In this document: piece after piece, positions 10,501 to 19,618 of the stretch
Layout of the letters: every line of letters begins with the position of its first letter
Numbering within the stretch: position 1 is the first letter of the stretch
NCBI RefSeq assembly: GCF_900114925.1
Contig: NZ_FOUR01000001.1
Coordinates: 865,369-929,368 of the forward strand
DNA: 64,000 nucleotides
From: Marinobacter pelagius
GTDB lineage: Bacteria > Pseudomonadota > Gammaproteobacteria > Pseudomonadales > Oleiphilaceae
Direction: 5' to 3'
Position numbers and translations under genes: made by a program
The notes under the pieces: model-generated
Seen by the model: the letters and a program-made list of their open reading frames with translations, nothing else
What the model was told of the DNA's origin: nothing
Databases searched by the model: none

Positions 10501-10989
10501 ACTCCCGTTGCGCTTCGACGGATTGAGAACGAACGACTGTCGGGCTGGCTGAAGGCCCAAAGATTAAATGCATGGGAAGAGCATGCGCAGAGTGTTCTGG
10601 TATTTGCCAGCCCCGCCCTGGCGATAACAGGTGAACCCGCCGCTGTTGAGCTGGAAATCGCCTATAAGCAAGAACTTTTTCGAATCCTCGGGCCGAATCC
10701 GGCCGGTGGCTGGCAGACTGAAACACTGGCCACTCGTTCCGGACGAATTGCTAGGGGCATTGAGGAGCGTTACGACCCTGATCGTCAGTCGATCGACTTT
10801 CTGATCGCTAAAACCCAGTTGTCGGATCTGATACCCGTGGGAAGATACGAACGAGTAAAGACCCGCTACAGCGTCAAGCGCTTGTCGCTTACCTTTACCG
10901 TGGATGTCTGGCATCGAGAAAAACAGAAATACACAACCCGGAGAGTGACCCATACGATGGAGGATCTGGATGTCGAGTGGCGAGAATAA
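7570..10989 (+). CDS. Putative VasX-like (BTH_I2691-type) pore-forming T6SS effector
   Basis: 1139 residues. The N-terminal third resembles the VasX N-terminal region and BTH_I2691-type effectors: PTLFCDAGE, RTGWIYVFFRGRLWREV and VPARLLGVDVWDEVQLAF recall the part that engages chaperone and VgrG. A long helical middle follows. The C-terminal third has hydrophobic stretches near residues 732-750, 827-850 and 911-937 (for example GGTVASGYVTALGFAIYVLG), consistent with membrane insertion or pore formation in a target cell. AAGGA lies eight bases before ATG 7570. The C-terminal part is visibly AT-richer than the N-terminal part. The downstream membrane gene overlaps by 20 bases. Family assignment comes from pattern memory and context; toxicity is inferred. 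Confidence 0.65.
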   Translation: MSAIKAPPCTPSSTFWLELTGEQSLAGHHYCLHERNGDQVEVIPMEPCADRRGRMGPILAGHLEASGKRSLVLELQGESKRVVIPVIESEEIGPQALKPSQREYQDNLMVSVHPTLFCDAGELTRNRPVSGFDEVIPAPMRTGWIYVFFRGRLWREVSVLTLEDGAPVMRDTDLASVRESDSDRANDRVPVGPEIDVIHVPARLLGVDVWDEVQLAFSETQWAWHYVRAMEEDQSLRNQRCRDARAVRAFLGRHSGHPGTDWCRLDAMPPMRSREHTIEREHTCPGHWLRDVNGQETGSAQQALVAQREAIESDGASVDADYFIETPSLFPSWRHAHLRGARLPDIPEGTDAFESLRDRHLLTLHLRDPLQAARHLVGQVNASLALLLALVDNVKKRPFGVTAELFHNNFRRSVLPDGRDNPLYIDGGWFDNRLDDSEEGRLCRTMYDVERRAIREFVKGAQAAIVRMLENTQPESLTAVLRDLFALESGNAVAGFYQTVPILQVLSLPAGRIDPLLLPQEVDEEAGQSAEMLALRIARGEHPVGAMLLPFDNNRQDCQIGDATAETLRAMVAALEDRSQSLRVMEGNVVRELADHQSETRASDTAAVLAATRSASSAFSGIAGGVAQWWLSTIQKELQQKGATFTAEVSRIQGAFEGFAQAAIPGRTRVQLEGSEEGRAFVVLEVVDESGQTLTSGAAVGASLRLAEADVFDGTVKDQRVRHWLHQSTTSPMGLPGILVVFDLWNFGVAFEALDAPNSRNVMGFLSAASDLGVSAAQLIALLPNQSKRLALEVSKWKDDARWFTALTNKVNVADELAEEVVRNKVEAFGWVAGMFSAALMTGDAVASFVNRRWRVGTTHLIQAGGTATLASSDIIAARILTPAGRRAVERSSVQAVQTVLGRLIPATARWGGTVASGYVTALGFAIYVLGEALYYRVKDDAVSQWLRTGPFSDDREALNDTLQDEGLAYIELVKAMTPVALRRIENERLSGWLKAQRLNAWEEHAQSVLVFASPALAITGEPAAVELEIAYKQELFRILGPNPAGGWQTETLATRSGRIARGIEERYDPDRQSIDFLIAKTQLSDLIPVGRYERVKTRYSVKRLSLTFTVDVWHREKQKYTTRRVTHTMEDLDVEWRE

Positions 10990-11992
10990 CCCGGTGCAGC
11001 AAGTCAGTGAGTTTAGTGACATGGCCTTCCGGTCCGATGCGATTCCTCTGCAGAAGCCACTGGAAAACCCCGGCAATTTTGCAAAAGCTTTGGAAGGTGG
11101 AGACTTCATCGAGCGCCTCCCATGGGGTCACTATGCGGAACTGGATATCCATGTTCGCCCTCAATATGTGCGTTCCTATCAAGAGCGCCTTTCCAAGGGA
11201 ACGCAGTTCCAAAAAGGGCGGGCTTGGACACACTTGCAAAAGCCCAAGGACCTGATCAAAATACGCTGGCAGCTCTTGTTGATGTTCGCAGGCGCTTTTG
11301 CGGACCATTTCATGTTTCGTTTCTGGATGTTCTGCGCCATTGTCACTTTTTTAGCTGCGGCGATTCAGGCGGGAATTGTGGCTGCGCTCATCCACGCCAC
11401 GTTTCCAATAATAGTCATTGTGTGCTTACACCTCTTCTTCCGTTACCCCTTCACCTGGTTCCTCGAACGCCACCCCGACTTCATCGTCAAGGACCTGGGC
11501 TGCGGCTTCTTTCGCCCGACCGGGATGGTGAAATTCCGTACCTGGCGCGAGGAAACCTTCGAGGCGCCGTTTATCGAGTTTGATCCCTACATTTCCTTTC
11601 ATGTGAACCCCAAAGGCCCCACCAGTTGCAAGCTCCAGCTGCGTCACCGGTATAGCGGGTGGCAGACCGCAGTGGCGTCTGTGCACTCCACCCTCAAGCA
11701 TGAACTCTATGCCCACTGGGACGAATTGCAACGTTATATGGATGTGAGCCAGCCGCTGCCTGATATTCCGGCTCTGGAACCCTATCGGCACCTGGATCCC
11801 ACCACCGCCAAGTACGACGCCGCCGGTAATCGTGGCCGCCCGGCAGACTACTGGGCCACGCTGGACCTTGAGTGGTGGGAGAGGGAAGGCTACCCCGCCC
11901 ATCTCAATGCCATCCGGGAGTTCCCGTGGCACCAGCTGAGGGATCGAATGCAGGACAGTGTCCCGAACCTGAATGCCGGAGCCATGGTGTGA
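10970..11992 (+). CDS. Membrane protein, probable immunity protein of the upstream effector
   Basis: 340 residues. A soluble N-terminal part of about 105 residues precedes closely spaced hydrophobic segments (about residues 100-165: FRFWMFCAIVTFLAAAIQAG, ALIHATFPIIVIVCLHLFF). A long cytoplasmic-type C-terminal domain rich in Trp and Tyr follows. I recognise no exact family. Its start lies 20 bases inside the effector gene, so the two are translationally coupled, the usual layout for effector and immunity. A membrane immunity protein suits a pore-forming toxin. The first half shares the AT-rich composition of the effector C-terminus, while the second half returns to the window norm, suggesting the pair's variable ends were exchanged together. 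Confidence 0.65.
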   Translation: MSSGENNPVQQVSEFSDMAFRSDAIPLQKPLENPGNFAKALEGGDFIERLPWGHYAELDIHVRPQYVRSYQERLSKGTQFQKGRAWTHLQKPKDLIKIRWQLLLMFAGAFADHFMFRFWMFCAIVTFLAAAIQAGIVAALIHATFPIIVIVCLHLFFRYPFTWFLERHPDFIVKDLGCGFFRPTGMVKFRTWREETFEAPFIEFDPYISFHVNPKGPTSCKLQLRHRYSGWQTAVASVHSTLKHELYAHWDELQRYMDVSQPLPDIPALEPYRHLDPTTAKYDAAGNRGRPADYWATLDLEWWEREGYPAHLNAIREFPWHQLRDRMQDSVPNLNAGAMV

Positions 11993-12843
11993 GGTGCATC
12001 GCGGCCCTGTTGCTGCTTCTGGTGTTTGTAGCCGGTCCCGCCTATCCGGAATCTCGTCCCCTGCCACTGGCGAATGTCTACCAGAAGGGCGTCAATCTCG
12101 CCGACTACTGGGTCAGTGAAAAGCTTGATGGGGTTCGGGCCTACTGGGATGGCGAAAAGCTTTGGTCACGGGGCGGGCATGTGTATCAAGCCCCGCAGTG
12201 GTTCACCGAGGATTTCCCGACGCATTCGCTCGATGGTGAGCTGTGGATGGGGCGGGGACGGTTTGCCGAACTCTCAGGCATTGTTCGAACCGCCAGGCCG
12301 GATGAGGCGAGCTGGCGACAGGTTGCCTTCCACGTTTTCGATCTTCCGCTCCCGGATACTCCGTTCTCCAAACGCTACGAAAAGCTGAAGCAACTGGTCC
12401 GGGCCTCGGAGTCAAACCATCTGAAGTTGGTGGAACAACGCCCGGTATCCGACCACGAGGCCCTGATCGCGGAATTGAACAGAATCGTGGCGGCCGGCGG
12501 CGAAGGGTTGATGCTCAAACGCAAGGGCAGCCTCTATCTGGCAGGTCGTTCAGACGATCTGCTGAAAGTGAAAACTTTCCAGGATGCGGAGGCAGTGGTT
12601 GTGGCGCCCATCGAGGGGCAAGGTAAGTACCAAGGGCTGCTGGGCTCATTGCTGGTAGAGTTACCGGATGGTCGCCGGTTTCGTATCGGTTCCGGGTTCT
12701 CGGACGAAGAACGGACCAACCCACCGCAACCGGGGCAACAGATCACCTTCAAGCACCACGGCTACACTGCGACCGGGCTTCCCCGCTTTGCCAGCTTTCT
12801 CAGGGTCCGTCAGGACGAGCCCGAAGCTGCCTCCACACAGTGA
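11989..12843 (+). CDS. Lig E-type periplasmic ATP-dependent DNA ligase
   Basis: 284 residues from GTG 11989. The nucleotidyltransferase lysine is K45 in motif I (EKLDGVRAYWDG); later motifs include SLDGELWMGRG, EGLMLKRKGS and LLKVKTF, then a short OB domain. Residues 1-20 form a signal peptide (RCIAALLLLLVFVAGPAYP), so the enzyme should act in the periplasm, as proposed for Lig E enzymes. The frame is open back to 11872, but only the GTG start yields the signal peptide. That start overlaps the TGA of the membrane gene before it (GTGA), coupling a DNA ligase to a T6SS effector-immunity operon. Lig E is usually a stand-alone gene; the placement may be chance. Confidence 0.9.
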   Translation: MRCIAALLLLLVFVAGPAYPESRPLPLANVYQKGVNLADYWVSEKLDGVRAYWDGEKLWSRGGHVYQAPQWFTEDFPTHSLDGELWMGRGRFAELSGIVRTARPDEASWRQVAFHVFDLPLPDTPFSKRYEKLKQLVRASESNHLKLVEQRPVSDHEALIAELNRIVAAGGEGLMLKRKGSLYLAGRSDDLLKVKTFQDAEAVVVAPIEGQGKYQGLLGSLLVELPDGRRFRIGSGFSDEERTNPPQPGQQITFKHHGYTATGLPRFASFLRVRQDEPEAASTQ

Positions 12844-12926
12844 TGTTGACCGGCGTCAAGATGGCAATGGCAATGATTTCCTAGACTGAGCATAACAACT
12901 TTGTTTCACCCTGGCAGGAGCCAACC

Positions 12927-13184
12927 ATGACCCTCGAAAAGCACGATCTGATCCACGAGTTGCCCGAATCCCGCGAAGCGATTCACACGCTGAAAACCGG
13001 CAGCACACATTTCGCGAAACTGTTCGACGAGTACCACGAACTGGACCATGAAATTCATCGCATTGAGAGTGGAGCGGAGAACACTTCGGATGAATACCTT
13101 GAAGACCAGAAGAAACAGCGTTTGCATCTGAAGGATCAGCTTTACTCAATGATTCGCGAGTATGAGGCGTCATTGGCCAGCTGA
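12927..13184 (+). CDS. YdcH-like (DUF465) small protein
   Basis: 85 residues, very charged, predicted as two helices forming a coiled coil. The family pattern HTLKTGSTHFAKLFDEYHELDHEIHRIE and the DQKKQRLHLKDQLYSMI second helix are clear in outline. YdcH/DUF465 proteins are short cytoplasmic helical hairpins of unknown function. ATG 12927 is preceded by CAGGAG at 12915-12920. It appears monocistronic: 83 bases follow the ligase gene, and a hairpin lies 40 bases downstream. Confidence 0.88.
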   Translation: MTLEKHDLIHELPESREAIHTLKTGSTHFAKLFDEYHELDHEIHRIESGAENTSDEYLEDQKKQRLHLKDQLYSMIREYEASLAS

Positions 13185-13223
13185 CCCGGCCTTTTGACAC
13201 TCGTCAGCGTTATCCAAATTGCC

Positions 13224-13248
13224 CGGTGGGCGGCACGACTGCCCACCG
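13224..13248. terminator. Hairpin downstream of the YdcH-like gene
   Basis: 8-bp perfect inverted repeat, 13224-13231 (CGGTGGGC) with 13241-13248, loop of 9. No T tract follows, so it is only a candidate transcript end for the YdcH-like gene. Confidence 0.4.
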
Positions 13249-13322
13249 AGTGAACCAGATGTGAATAAATCTTAGTCCGGTTTTAACCCCCAGCAGCGTC
13301 AAATCCCGATACGGTGGTTCCA

Positions 13323-13354
13323 GGCAATCGCGCAATAACCGAGGCGCGATTGCC
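13323..13354. repeat. 11-bp inverted repeat in the ydcH-cysK convergent gap
   Basis: GGCAATCGCGC (13323-13333) pairs perfectly with 13344-13354 around a 10-nt loop. It lies between two convergent genes, 54 bases past the cysK stop. There is no T tract on either strand. It could be a structural 3' end for cysK mRNA or a protein-binding palindrome. The rest of 13185-13407 shows nothing else. Confidence 0.55.
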
Positions 13355-13407
13355 CGTCAAGGCGAAAGGAAACCAACCTCAAAGGGAGGCGAGCCCTGCC
13401 TTTTTCT

Positions 13408-14379
<972 letters not shown>

Positions 14380-14453
14380 GGCGTTATCCTCCTTTTTGAG
14401 GTCATCATAGCACCGGTCAGCCGGCCGTGGGGCCGGTGCCGCCCGTCCTTTGT

Positions 14454-14891
14454 TCAGCCCAGTTCGCTGTTGAGCCAGGCCGAGAGCTGGGCCGCGGGCA
14501 TGGCGCCGCTCTTGCGGGCAATCTCGCGGCCGCCCCTGAACAGGATCAGGGTGGGAATGCTGCGGATGCCATACTGGCTGGAGGCCTGCGGTGCCTGCTC
14601 GGTGTTGAGCTTGGCAAAGACGACTTTACCGGCCCAGTTGCGGGCGGCCTGTTCAAACTCCGGTGCCATGGCCTTGCACGGGCCGCACCAGCTGGCCCAG
14701 AAGTCGACGAGCACGGGCAGGTCGGACTGGCCGGTAAAGCTGGCCATGGAGGCATCGTCCAGGTTGGCCACATCGCCATTCAGCAATGGTTGCTTGCAGG
14801 CGCCGCAGTTGGGCTTGTCACCCATGCGGTCGGCCGGTACGCGGTTGGTCCTCAGGCAATGGGGACACTTGATCTGAAGTGGATCAGACAT
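14454..14891 (-). CDS. trxC: Thioredoxin 2
   Basis: 145-residue zinc-containing thioredoxin. The N-terminal zinc ribbon uses C9/C12 and C29/C32 (CPHC and CGAC). The redox site WCGPC has catalytic cysteines 69 and 72 in a normal thioredoxin fold with the cis-proline loop SIPTLILF. It is a cytoplasmic disulfide reductase, in other species part of the oxidative stress response. It lies upstream of cysK on the same strand. Confidence 0.95.
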   Translation of the reverse strand: MSDPLQIKCPHCLRTNRVPADRMGDKPNCGACKQPLLNGDVANLDDASMASFTGQSDLPVLVDFWASWCGPCKAMAPEFEQAARNWAGKVVFAKLNTEQAPQASSQYGIRSIPTLILFRGGREIARKSGAMPAAQLSAWLNSELG

Positions 14892-14958
14892 CGGGAACTC
14901 CTCGGAGAATGGGTCTGTTTACCAGATAGTAGCCACGGTGCCTGAATTCAAGCCTCGC

Positions 14959-15402
14959 TCATTGATTGACTTCGCGCCCGGTGTAGTCGGAGAAGTCCGG
15001 CTTTTGCGGATGGTGCTGGTCGTCGGTCATGTAGGCGGAAGTGAGCACAAACTCGGCGGTGGCGCGGTTACAGGCCACGGGAATGTTCCACAGGGCGGCT
15101 ATGCGCAGCAGCGCCTTGATGTCCGGGTCGTGGGGCTGGGGTTCCAGCGGGTCCCAGAAAAACACCAGCAGGTCGATCTCGCCCTCGGCGATCTTGGCGC
15201 CGATTTGCTGGTCACCGCCCAGCGGACCGCTCAGCAGGCAGTTGAGATCCTCCCGCCCGAGGCTTTCCCGCAACAGCCGGCCGGTGGTGCCGGTGGCATA
15301 GAGGCGCAGGGGTGCGAGCCGGGTCCGGTTCTCATTTGCCCACTCCACCAGTTCCTTCTTCTTGTTGTCGTGCGCCACCAGGGCGACGGATTTTACGGCC
15401 AT
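14959..15402 (-). CDS. mgsA: Methylglyoxal synthase
   Basis: 147 residues; converts dihydroxyacetone phosphate to methylglyoxal and phosphate, a glycolytic bypass when phosphate is short. Family signatures are ALVAHDNKK at the start, [25 protein letters not shown] (active-site region) and [14 protein letters not shown]. It is divergent from the DUF815 ATPase gene and shares an 84-base gap with it. Confidence 0.95.
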   Translation of the reverse strand: MAVKSVALVAHDNKKKELVEWANENRTRLAPLRLYATGTTGRLLRESLGREDLNCLLSGPLGGDQQIGAKIAEGEIDLLVFFWDPLEPQPHDPDIKALLRIAALWNIPVACNRATAEFVLTSAYMTDDQHHPQKPDFSDYTGREVNQ

Positions 15403-15486
15403 TTGCGGTAAAGTCTCCAGTTATGGATCAAGATTGGTTGTCAGTGTTCCACAGCCTGACGCCAGACGAAATAGGAAAGAAGGTTT

Positions 15487-16266
15487 ATGAGCACCACGCA
15501 GTTTGACTGGCAACACACACCGGCGGCGGTCTGGCGCCGCCACCGCTCGGGCTTGCGGGCGATCCGGCGGCTGGACCCGATCAGCTGGAACGATCTCAAG
15601 GGTATCGACCGGCAGAAGCAGGCACTGGCCCGCAATACCGAACGCTTCCTGGCCGGTGAGCCCTCCAATAATGCCCTGCTCTGGGGCTCCCGGGGCACCG
15701 GCAAGTCGTCTCTGATCAAGGCCCTGTTGAACCGCTATCGGGACCAGGGGCTGCGCATGATCGAGGTGGACAAGGACGATCTGGTGAACCTGCCGGAGAT
15801 CGTGGATGACATCTGTGATCTACCGTTCCGGTTCGCCATCTTCTGTGACGACCTGTCCTTCGATGTCGGCGAATCCGGTTACAAGGCGCTGAAGAGTGTG
15901 CTGGAAGGCTCCCTGGAGCTACCGCCGGAAAACGTCCGGGTGTACGCCACCTCCAACCGCCGCCACCTGATGCCCGAGTTCATGAGCGACAACCTCAAGA
16001 GCGAGGTGCGGGACGGCGAGCTGCATCCGGCGGAGGCCATCGAGGAACAGGTGTCCCTGGCGGACCGGTTCGGCCTGCAGCTGTCGTTCTATCCGTTCGC
16101 GAAGGATGTCTATCTGGAGGCCATTGATGCCCTGTTCCCCGAAGTTCAGGACCGGGAAGCCCTGCATCTGGAAGCCATCCGCTTTGCCACCGGCAAAGGC
16201 GTGCGCAACGGGCGTACCGCCCAGCAGTTTTTCCGGCAGGTGGCCGGAGACAGCCGGTTCCGTTGA
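15487..16266 (+). CDS. DUF815-family AAA ATPase
   Basis: 259 residues. Walker A is GSRGTGKSS, Walker B-like acidic stretch is FAIFCDDLSF, and YATSNRRHLMPEF is the sensor region typical of DUF815. The C-terminus has KGVRNGRTAQQF. Function is unknown; the family is a stand-alone AAA+ ATPase. A strong AGGAAAGAAGG lies before ATG 15487. Only 5 bases separate its stop from the convergent DUF3422 stop. Confidence 0.9.
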   Translation: MSTTQFDWQHTPAAVWRRHRSGLRAIRRLDPISWNDLKGIDRQKQALARNTERFLAGEPSNNALLWGSRGTGKSSLIKALLNRYRDQGLRMIEVDKDDLVNLPEIVDDICDLPFRFAIFCDDLSFDVGESGYKALKSVLEGSLELPPENVRVYATSNRRHLMPEFMSDNLKSEVRDGELHPAEAIEEQVSLADRFGLQLSFYPFAKDVYLEAIDALFPEVQDREALHLEAIRFATGKGVRNGRTAQQFFRQVAGDSRFR

Positions 16267-16271
16267 GCTGG

Positions 16272-17579
16272 CTACTGCCGCCTGGCCATCTTGATGAAGT
16301 GGTGATGGACGATACGGATGCCCAGGAACACCAGGGCCATGACTACCGGGATGGCAATGCCCAGAACCAGGGTCTTGTTGAACACCACGCCACTGTCGTA
16401 GAGCGCGTCCAGCCCCAGTTTCAGCAGGCCGATCAGGTAATAGGAGATGGCCACCACGGAGAAGCCTTCCACCGTGTGCTGCATCATCAGCTGGATGCGT
16501 GACCGGCGGTCCATGGAACTGAGCAATTGCTGGTTCTGGCTCTGGATCGCCAGCTCCACCCGGGTGCGCATCATGTCCGAGGCCCGGTCCACGCGCCGGC
16601 TCAGGTCTTCAACCCGCTCGCTCACCGCTTCGCAGGTTTTAACCGCCGGCGTCAGCCGCCGGGTCATGAACTCGGTCATGGTCAGGTGGCCAGAAAGCTC
16701 GTCTTCCCGCAGTTCCTCCAGCCGGGTCAGCACCAGGCGGTGGTAGGCCCGGGTGGCGGAGAACCGGAAGGTGGAGTGGGCTCGGAAGGCCTCGATCCGG
16801 GCAGCGATGTTGCTGAGTTCCCCCAACAACCTCTGCTCGTCCACATCCTGATTGTCGGCCAGGGCCTGGGTGATGATGGCCAGTTTCTGGTCCATATCAT
16901 TCAGTGACGGCGTGATGTCACGGGCCACGGGCAGGGCCAGCAACGACATCAGCCGGTAGGTCTCGATTTCCATCAAGCGCTGGGTGAGTCGGCCCAGCTG
17001 GCTGTTGGACATATGATGGTTCTGGACCATGAACCGGCCAAAACCATCGCTATGCAGCTTGAACGTGCCCCAGATCCTGGCCGCCCCTTCCTGGGGGCTG
17101 CTACCCACCAGGCGCAGGCCCTCGAAATGCTGGCGCACGAAGGCCAGGTCGCTGGCGGCATCGTGGGATGACGGGCGGATGTCCACGTGGAAGGCGGCAA
17201 TCACCGTACCCGCCATTTGCTCCAGCCAGCCCTCCGGCAAGGGTGTAATCCCGGTTTCGGTGAAAGGATCGGCACTGCTTTCGGCGAGACTGGTAAAGGT
17301 ATAGGAGGCAAACTCCATGTGCATTTCCCGGCGCACCTTCAGGGTACCGAAGGTTTGCTCGAAACAGCCGACTTCCTCCTCGGGAACCGGGTAGCCCAGC
17401 AGGCGGTGGAGCTCCTGCAGGTGCCGGAACTGCTCCCGGCGCTGGTCCGGCGTGGTCAGGATCGCCATCTGGGTCACCCGCGCCGGGGTGGGCAGCACCT
17501 GGAAGGGTCGGGAGTGGAGTTCGTTGTATAGCTCATCCCGTAGGGGATGGATGTCGAGATGTTCCAGTCGTGTGCTCAC
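16272..17579 (-). CDS. DUF3422 membrane-anchored protein
   Basis: 435 residues. Begins with HPLRDELYNELHSRPF, the DUF3422 hallmark, then a long soluble helical domain and two C-terminal membrane segments (about residues 370-390 and 405-425: YYLIGLLKLGLDAL and VLGIAIPVVMALVFLGIRI). No known function. It lies directly downstream of the sortase-system kinase on the same strand (14-base gap), so it may be cotranscribed with pdsRS. Confidence 0.88.
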   Translation of the reverse strand: MSTRLEHLDIHPLRDELYNELHSRPFQVLPTPARVTQMAILTTPDQRREQFRHLQELHRLLGYPVPEEEVGCFEQTFGTLKVRREMHMEFASYTFTSLAESSADPFTETGITPLPEGWLEQMAGTVIAAFHVDIRPSSHDAASDLAFVRQHFEGLRLVGSSPQEGAARIWGTFKLHSDGFGRFMVQNHHMSNSQLGRLTQRLMEIETYRLMSLLALPVARDITPSLNDMDQKLAIITQALADNQDVDEQRLLGELSNIAARIEAFRAHSTFRFSATRAYHRLVLTRLEELREDELSGHLTMTEFMTRRLTPAVKTCEAVSERVEDLSRRVDRASDMMRTRVELAIQSQNQQLLSSMDRRSRIQLMMQHTVEGFSVVAISYYLIGLLKLGLDALYDSGVVFNKTLVLGIAIPVVMALVFLGIRIVHHHFIKMARRQ

Positions 17580-17593
17580 AGCAGAATCCGGGC

Positions 17594-19615
17594 TTATCTG
17601 GGCTTGACCGGGATGATAACCCGGAAACGCACCCCGTCAATGCGACCATGGGTCTCATTGGCAGCTTCGACCCGGCCACCATGGTACTCGGCGATCAGTC
17701 GAACAATCAGCAGACCCTGGCCCAGGTGGCCCTCGCCACTGCCTTCCCGGTGGGACACGAAGGCGCCGAAGATGTCGGCGGAGCCATCCTCGGGCAAGGC
17801 CGAGCCCTCGTTGAACACGGACAGTTCCAGATACTCCGGATGCTGTGCCAGGGCAACCTCGATCAGCCCATGCTCGGGGGTGAAGTCCCGGGCGTTGTCC
17901 ACCAGCTTATCCAGCAATTGCACCATGTGTTCCGGCGAGCCGGTCAGGTTACAGCCCTGTTCCGGGCCCAGGTACCGGATCTCGTGGGTGCTGTCGAGGC
18001 TCTGGTAAGCGGCCGTGGCCCCGGCGGCCACTTCGGCGAGGTCAAAGGGTTCCCTGTCGGCCTGATCGAAGCTCTGTTCCAGTCGCGCCGCCTCGCTCAT
18101 GCCGTGGAGGATCTGGCGCAGACGTTCCGTGGCGGTTGAGGCACGTTCCAGGTACTGCTGGCGTTCCGCCTCGGACTGGGCATGGGCGAGGTTTTCCAGG
18201 GAGGAGCGAACGATTGCGACAGGGGTCTTCAGCTCGTGGGACAACCGGCGGGAAAAACTCTCGAGATAGCGGTTATAGCCATGCAGCCGTTCCACCATCT
18301 GGGCAAAATGTGCCTGCAGCTGGCCCAGCTCATCCCGGCTGGCGGCAGCGGGCAGAGTGCCGGTGATCCGGCCGTCTTCGTCGACGGTGGCGCTCACCAG
18401 CCGCTGCAGCCGGGCAATGCGCCAGGACAGCCAGCTGGCATAGCCGAGCAGAACCAGGGTCAGGGCAACGATGATCAGGGTGCTGCGGGCAATCACCGAG
18501 CCCAGGGTGGAACCGGACAGGGTCAGCAGTTGGTCCAGGGATTGTTCCAGGAGGAGGCTCCGGTCGCCGAAAACCGGTTTGGTCACCAACAGCCATCGGC
18601 TGTCATCCGGGTGCCGGAACAACCCCTGTTCCGGCAGGGAGCTGGCATCCAGTTGTCGCGCCTGGTCAGGCAGAAGCCCGGGCTCGGGCTGGTAGAGCTG
18701 GATCAGGTAACGCAGGACGTTAAGACTGATCTGCTCCAGCACCTGAACTGGACTGAGGCTGTCAAATTCCGGAGATGTATCAGTGCCCGGATTGCGGGCT
18801 TCGGCAATCACCCAGTCAGCCGGCTCGACAATCCGGACCTGCTGGCCCGGGTCGAGCTGTTGTTCCAGTCGGCGTTCCAATTCAGGTCGCGGCCCGACCA
18901 GTACCGGTAATGGCTCGAGCGAGGTCGCCAATTGGGTGTCTCCGTCCCGGTGCGCGGAAAAACCCAGCCGGCTGTTGCCCGGTGGTTGTGGTAACTGGAG
19001 CTCCAACTGCCAGCCCTCGCCATGCTCCTGCCAGGCACCTTTCACACGGTAGTCCGGGCGGGGTTCTTTGGTGTCGGTCTGGCCGTAGAGCTCACCCGGA
19101 GCCGACGGGCGAATCAGCCAGGCCTGGCGCGCCGGTGACTGGTCCACCGCCGTGGCCGGCGCCTGCAGCCAGATTTTCAGGTAATCGTGGGGCTGCTCTG
19201 GGGCCGCGGGGCTGAAGAATCGGGACTGGCGCCCGCTCAGCCGGATCAGCAGATACAGGTATTGGCCATTGCTGGTCGCCTGCCATTGGAGTTGCAGGCC
19301 GTCGTCGGTCCCGGTGCCTTGCCAGGGCTGGGAAGCCGCGGTGTCATCGTAGCCGGGCCATTCGGAACCATACCCGTCCGGGGTGAAAGGCTGGCTCAGG
19401 GGCGGAACATAGATGACCGGAGTTTCGGCGGGGATTGCCGGCTCGCCCAGCAGCCGGTCTCCGGCCAGCTCGGCCAATTGTTCGGCGCGGGAGTCCAGTT
19501 GTCGGATCGCCTGGTCCCGCAGTGCTGTATCCAGTTCGAGCACGAATTTCAGGCCCGCCCAGGGAATAAGCAGCATCAGCAGACTGGCAACAAGGAGCTG
19601 GCGCTTGAGGCTCAA
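17594..19615 (-). CDS. pdsS: Proteobacterial dedicated sortase system histidine kinase
   Basis: 673-residue sensor kinase. An N-terminal membrane segment (LLVASLLMLLIPWAGLKFVL) is followed by a large periplasmic sensor of roughly 350 residues, a second segment (LIIVALTLVLLGYASWLSW), and a HAMP-like linker. The dimerisation helix has the phospho-acceptor His in RLSHELKTPVAIV. The ATPase domain has LVDNARDFTPEHG and GHLGQGLLIVRLIAEYHGG. The very long periplasmic domain and the location beside a sortase and its target match the kinase of the proteobacterial dedicated sortase system. Three bases separate it from the response regulator gene. Confidence 0.9.
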   Translation of the reverse strand: MSLKRQLLVASLLMLLIPWAGLKFVLELDTALRDQAIRQLDSRAEQLAELAGDRLLGEPAIPAETPVIYVPPLSQPFTPDGYGSEWPGYDDTAASQPWQGTGTDDGLQLQWQATSNGQYLYLLIRLSGRQSRFFSPAAPEQPHDYLKIWLQAPATAVDQSPARQAWLIRPSAPGELYGQTDTKEPRPDYRVKGAWQEHGEGWQLELQLPQPPGNSRLGFSAHRDGDTQLATSLEPLPVLVGPRPELERRLEQQLDPGQQVRIVEPADWVIAEARNPGTDTSPEFDSLSPVQVLEQISLNVLRYLIQLYQPEPGLLPDQARQLDASSLPEQGLFRHPDDSRWLLVTKPVFGDRSLLLEQSLDQLLTLSGSTLGSVIARSTLIIVALTLVLLGYASWLSWRIARLQRLVSATVDEDGRITGTLPAAASRDELGQLQAHFAQMVERLHGYNRYLESFSRRLSHELKTPVAIVRSSLENLAHAQSEAERQQYLERASTATERLRQILHGMSEAARLEQSFDQADREPFDLAEVAAGATAAYQSLDSTHEIRYLGPEQGCNLTGSPEHMVQLLDKLVDNARDFTPEHGLIEVALAQHPEYLELSVFNEGSALPEDGSADIFGAFVSHREGSGEGHLGQGLLIVRLIAEYHGGRVEAANETHGRIDGVRFRVIIPVKPR

Positions 19616-19618
19616 GGG

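Noticed and set aside
15423..15506. 27-codon ORF before the DUF815 ATPase gene
   Set aside because: No ribosome site and no recognisable sequence; it overlaps the real start, which has a strong Shine-Dalgarno.
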